NCBI RefSeq assembly: GCF_000143415.4
Contig: NW_003314478.1
Span: forward strand, 1 to 33,887
Source of the DNA: Selaginella moellendorffii
Lineage: Eukaryota > Streptophyta > Lycopodiopsida > Selaginellales > Selaginellaceae
Direction: 5' to 3'
DNA length: 33,887 nt
A program made the translations under genes and the position numbers. Of the stretch, positions 30,254-33,887 are shown in pieces (position 1 is the first letter of the stretch; each line of letters opens with the position of its first letter). Under the pieces are notes generated by a model. That model was not told the origin of the DNA, did not search any database, and worked only from the letters and a program-made list of their open reading frames with translations.

Positions 30254-32006
30254 ATGAACAGAAACTCTAACATTCATTTTTATTCAATCCTGCAAAAGCC
30301 TTTATGAAGCAAGAGAGATTTACTGGCTTCCATATTTGCCAAACATCTGGATGAGTTTGTTGCTGAGGAAGGAATCATCAGCAAGTGGATGATTCCTTTT
30401 AAGATCCACCAAATCTTCTCCTTTTCGTGGGCTTTCATGTTTCAAGCTTACGCCCAAAACTCCCATCTTAAACATGCAAAAGAGATCTTCGACAAACTGC
30501 CGCAAAAGGATGTCTTTGCATGGACATCCAGGCTCTTGGCATATGCCCGAACTGGGCATGTTCTCAATGCCCAAAAAACATTTGATGAGATGCCGCAACA
30601 CAGCCTTCTCTCATGGAATGCAATCCTGTCAGTCCACGCACCAGCTGGGATCTAAAATATGCCGAAAGGATTATCTCCGGGGTGCCCGAGTATGATCTCG
30701 TGTCTTGGAATTCCATTCTAACGGCATACGCCCGGAAAGGGCATGAACGGGAAAAACGTGTTTTCGATTCAATGGAGGCTCGTGACCTTGTGTCATGGAC
30801 GACAATCTTGGTTGCCTTGTCGCAGGGCGGAGATTTGCACGGAGCAAAGCTTTTGTTTGATGCAATGCCGCAGCACGATCTCGTCGCCTGGACCGCGATG
30901 CTTGGCGCGTACGCACTGAACGAGGATGTCGATTCGACACAGAGGATTTTCCGCGAGATGCCTGAGATAGATCTCGTTTCGTGCAACACCGTGATGCCAT
31001 GCTGCGTGATGCTAGACAATCAAAGCTTATATTTGACTCCATGCCGCAGAGAGCTCTCTCGTCGTGGACAACAATGCTCGCTGTTCTTGCCAAGAACAGC
31101 CCCGGGGAGGAAACCAAGAGCTTTTTCTATCAAATTCCGGAGCTTGATCTTACTTCCTGTACGATAATGCTGCTCTGACAACCCTCAGACTTGGAGCCTG
31201 TGAAGGCCACCTTTGATCAAATGCCGCAGCGAGACCTGTGCTCTTGGAACTCTGTTCTTTCGGTGTATGCCCAATCAGGGCATTGTGACTTTGCTTTAAG
31301 TCTCTTTAACGAGATGCCCGAAATGGATATGGTTTCGTGGAACAATATGTTAAATGCGTTTGTTCTAACTAGAAAACTACGTGAAGCTGCTTTACTCTTT
31401 CATAGCATGCTAGAACGCAACGTTGTGACCTGGGATGCTTTAATATCTGCATTTTCCCGAGAAGGCCATATTGTATACGCAAGGAAACTTTTTGATACAG
31501 CCCCTGACAGAGACCAAATCTTGTGGAGCTCCATGATAGCTTCATATGCACAAGTAAGCACCACTGCCAGCAAGGCCTTTCATCTCTTCAACGAAATGCA
31601 GGCCGTCGATTCCCCAAACACATCGTGCTTCGCATCCATCCTGGCCGCAAACAGCCACAAAGGCAGCTTTCAAGCGGGAAAGAGCTTCTTCGCTTCCATG
31701 GTTGTGGATCACGCCATTGAGCCCACAAGGCAGCACTACAGTTGCATGGTAGATCTCTTGAGCCGAGCCGGCCACCTTCACGACGCCAAAGATCTAATCT
31801 TAAGCATGCCGTTCGTTCCCAGTGCTCTCGAGTGGACGTGCCTTCTCGGAGCATGCAAGAGCCACGAGGATTATAACAATCTTAGACTGGGAGACGATGT
31901 AGTGAGATCTGTAATGGACGTAACCGACGCAACTCCCAAGACACCCTATGCTTTACTAGCAAACGTCTACACAAGCTCCCAAACAAAAAATCCACACTAT
32001 ATGTAA
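30254..32006 (+). pseudogene. PPR protein, copy B, multiply disrupted
   Basis: Same gene as 1470-3260. Lesions relative to copy A: one extra T in a T run near 30280, which stops the frame within 20 codons; an 83-bp inverted segment (30325-30407) followed by a small deletion; a 1-nt deletion near 30643 giving TAA at 30653-30655; a 1-nt deletion near 31003; and TCA to TGA at 31176-31178. The longest clean piece is 31191-32006, 271 codons with the last PPR motifs and the E1-like end. Copy B keeps Ser where copy A has its nonsense codon, so the two copies were inactivated independently. Confidence 0.93.
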
Positions 32007-32046
32007 AATCTAAGGACTTACTCTCTCCTGTACACATGAAGTCATT

Positions 32047-32229
32047 TTAATCACCTCCGCCACAGCCCCCACCACCACAGCCTCCTCCACCGTGGCCTCC
32101 ACCATGACCACCACCAGAGCCTCCACTGTGGCCTCCACCATGGTGGCCACCACTAAACATTGCTCCCGCGAAATCGGAGCGTCTTCTTGGCTTTCGCCTT
32201 TTTGGAGATGCAAAGAAACTGAAACACAT
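32047..32229 (-). CDS. Small Gly/His/Cys-rich basic protein, copy B (60 aa)
   Basis: Starts MCFSFFASPKRRKPRRRSDF at 32229 and ends GGGD at 32047. Counterpart of 3301-3510, with fewer Gly/Cys units but the same frame, the same basic block and the same His-rich middle. On the minus strand a TATA-like TGTATAAG lies just upstream (near 32273-32280). The 40-bp convergent spacing to the PPR 3' end is the same as in copy A. Function unknown. Confidence 0.65.
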   Translation of the reverse strand: MCFSFFASPKRRKPRRRSDFAGAMFSGGHHGGGHSGGSGGGHGGGHGGGGCGGGGCGGGD

Positions 32230-32596
32230 TTTGGATTGATTGCTTGCATGCAAGGGGGCATAATCTTCTGCTTATACACAGGCTAGAAGGCAATTTGAGA
32301 CTTTGACTCAGTGGAAGCCACGAAGAAAGCAATGATAGCGCGTGGACCTGGAGAAGTTTATGCAATCAGTGCCACGTCGTGACACTTCATCAGAGTGTTC
32401 AAGAAACGCAAGATGTGCATTTGTCTATCCAACCTTTAAGGAATACGTGCATAAAATCTCGTTAAATTGCGCGTGAAGGAAGTTGTTTTGCTTGCTTCAT
32501 ATGGTCAGGCCTTGTGGCCAATCAGATGTTCTCCTGCCTAGTATATAAGCGCAAGCCTCCTCGCATCGATCATACCTTTATCTTGCGCAATCCAAG
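32230..32596. promoter_or_regulatory. Shared divergent promoter, copy B
   Basis: Matches 3511-3877. CCAAT box at 32518-32522 and TATATAAG at 32542-32549, 49 bp before the plus-strand ATG. Confidence 0.6.
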
Positions 32597-32851
32597 ATGT
32601 GTTTCGGTTTCTCTCAATCCTCTAACAGGCAAAAGCAGAGGCGAAGGCGCCCGTCTGCAGCAACGGGCGCCTTCATGGGGGCTGCCGGCAGTGGTGGCGG
32701 AGCTTGTGCTGGCACTGGCGGCGGAGGAGGCTGTGGTGGCGGTGGTGGTGGTGGTGGTGGTGGCTGCAGAGGAGGCGGTGGTGGTGGCTGCGGAGGAGGC
32801 GGTGGTGGTGGCTGCGGAGGAGGCGGTGGTGGAGGCGGTGGAGGCTGCTAA
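32597..32851 (+). CDS. Small Gly/Cys-rich protein, intact copy B (84 aa)
   Basis: Starts MCFGFSQSSNRQKQRRRR, then SAATGAFMGAAGSGGGACAG and a long poly-Gly tail containing five more Cys and ending in Cys. The TATA and CCAAT boxes upstream are well placed. The N-terminus is paralogous to that of the divergent gene (MCF, Ser, then a basic block), while the tail lacks His and does not end in Asp. It differs from apoplastic glycine-rich proteins in having no hydrophobic signal peptide, and from RNA-binding GRPs in having no RRM. The copy A version is cut by the Copia. Function unknown. Confidence 0.65.
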   Translation: MCFGFSQSSNRQKQRRRRPSAATGAFMGAAGSGGGACAGTGGGGGCGGGGGGGGGGCRGGGGGGCGGGGGGGCGGGGGGGGGGC

Positions 32852-33181
32852 ATACTCTGTATGAGAAATAGCCATGCATATGAATGTTTGTAAATATGTG
32901 GTTTTCCAAAACTCGTACAATTTGTTTGTATTGAACTTGTTTGTTTTTCTTACAGCCAAGGATTGAGCTGGCCACGATCTTAGCACTGTTTTGGAACTAG
33001 TAAGTAGAATCTCGTAGAATCTATTCAGCAATTCTATGTACTTCAGGTACTATAGTGATTCAAGTAAAATCCAAAAAAAAGGGAAACATCCACTTACAAT
33101 ACAACGTTTTGAGCGCTCTTCTCTTGTCTTCTCTCGAGTAAAAGCTTTGATTCTTCTAGCTCTCTCTCGCCTCCTGTTTTC
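32852..33181. other. 3' flank between the Gly/Cys-rich gene and calnexin B
   Basis: 330 bp between two convergent genes. Contains the unoccupied LINE target ACAGCCAAGGATTGA (near 32953), preceded by a pyrimidine-rich TTTTTCTTACAG that looks like a 3' splice site. No ORF of note. Confidence 0.5.
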
Positions 33182-33887
33182 TTACGATTCGCGTCGGGTT
33201 CTCCTTTGGCGGGCGCCCTCGCCTTCCTTCTCAATCTCGTTGCCAGCCGCGTCGTCCTCCGCCTTGTCCTTGGAATCGTCCGGGCTGGAGATGTCTTCCT
33301 TCTTGGACTTCTCTACAGTCACCTACGCAAGACAAACGACCATGACAGTCCAAAACTCGCGCAGGGTATTGCTAATTGTACCTTCGTCTTCTTGGGGGGC
33401 GATTTCTTGCCACCAAATAGAATCTTAAACAGCGTGACCACCACGACGAGCGGGATCACAGCTATGGCGCTCAAAGAAATGGTTGGGAACTTCTCGGCCT
33501 TCTCCAGAAGATCCTGTCACAACGAAAAGAAAAAGTTAGAAGACGAGACAAAGTTCATGCTCGTGTGTTTTACTTACAAGAATCTTTTCCTTCTGTGACG
33601 CCAAAGCCGGGATGTCGGCAACCTTGCGCAGGTACTCAAACATCTTTGCCTGAAAAGATTCAAGGTCGTCACACACACACACACACACACACAAAAAAAA
33701 GACAGACAAAAGAAGATAAAGGAAAAGTACCTGGATGCCGTCAGGACTCGGAGTCGCTTCTTCAATTTTTTGCTTCTCCTTCTCAGCCTCGTACTTGGGC
33801 TTCCATTTCGTCTCCCTGTACTCTGCTGCCACAGCCTCGTCGGTCGCCACCAGGATGTTGTCAAAAAGAATGCCGTCCTGCATCGTC
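33182..33887 (-). CDS. Calnexin, copy B, 3' end (partial at the window edge)
   Basis: Exons on the minus strand: 33731-33887 (continues beyond the window; IWTMQDGILFDNILV and a Lys/Glu-rich stretch), 33578-33649, 33382-33513 (transmembrane helix LSAIAVIPLVVVVTLFKILF) and 33182-33322 (Lys/Glu/Asp tail ending RRTRRES). All splice sites are GT-AG and all exons are in frame. The intron 33650-33730 contains a longer CA repeat than in copy A. It lacks copy A's frameshifts as far as it can be seen (both lie outside the shared part), so this is the likelier working calnexin, pending the rest of the gene. Confidence 0.9.

Larger units (their letters stand above)
29033..33887 (+). repeat. Segmental duplication, copy B (runs off the window)
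   Basis: Direct repeat of 248-11915 without the Copia and LINE insertions. It therefore gives the pre-insertion state of both target sites. Substitutions and small indels are scattered through most of the block, except in a near-identical tract (31443-32061). Confidence 0.95.

Overview
This is nuclear DNA from a land plant, and the best fit is a lycophyte such as Selaginella. The evidence is PLS-type pentatricopeptide-repeat (PPR) genes built from tandem 31-residue motifs, a calnexin gene with very short introns (48, 67 and 79 bp), and Copia, LINE, TRIM and large non-coding LTR retroelements. The species call is inference. There are no bacterial, organellar, rRNA, tRNA or CRISPR signals.

Layout. 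A block of about 4.85 kb occurs twice in direct orientation: copy A at 248-11915 and copy B at 29033-33887 (it runs off the right end). Gene order in each block: an AT-rich leader; a PPR gene (+); a small Gly/His/Cys-rich gene (-); a divergently transcribed small Gly/Cys-rich gene (+); and a calnexin gene (-). Copy A has taken two later insertions that B lacks: a complete Copia element with identical 150-bp LTRs (3949-8503, 5-bp target duplication), and a 5'-truncated LINE (8740-10992, 15-bp target duplication). Removing both leaves 4840 bp in A against 4855 bp in B. Both PPR copies are broken, by different lesions, and B also carries an 83-bp internal inversion. Calnexin A has two frameshifts and no 5' exons; the visible part of calnexin B is intact.

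Between the copies lie a PPR pseudogene (13261-13940), a degenerate stretch, and a nested retroelement complex (about 14695-28824). The complex has three levels. E2 is a minus-oriented non-coding LTR element. E1, of the same family, sits inside it in plus orientation (19207-27046, target duplication AGTGC). A 674-bp TRIM (22563-23236) sits inside E1. E1 in E2 makes an inverted repeat with arms of 4-5 kb. Neither E1 nor E2 shows gag-pol. E1 holds a 100-N gap, and 27776-28233 looks like corrupted base calling next to a poly-C run.

How it fits together: the window records serial decay of a duplicated gene cluster. Likely intact host genes are the two minus-strand Gly/His/Cys-rich genes, the plus-strand Gly/Cys-rich gene of copy B, and calnexin B (partial). 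The most novel host feature is the divergent pair of microprotein genes sharing a Met-Cys-Phe plus basic N-terminus.
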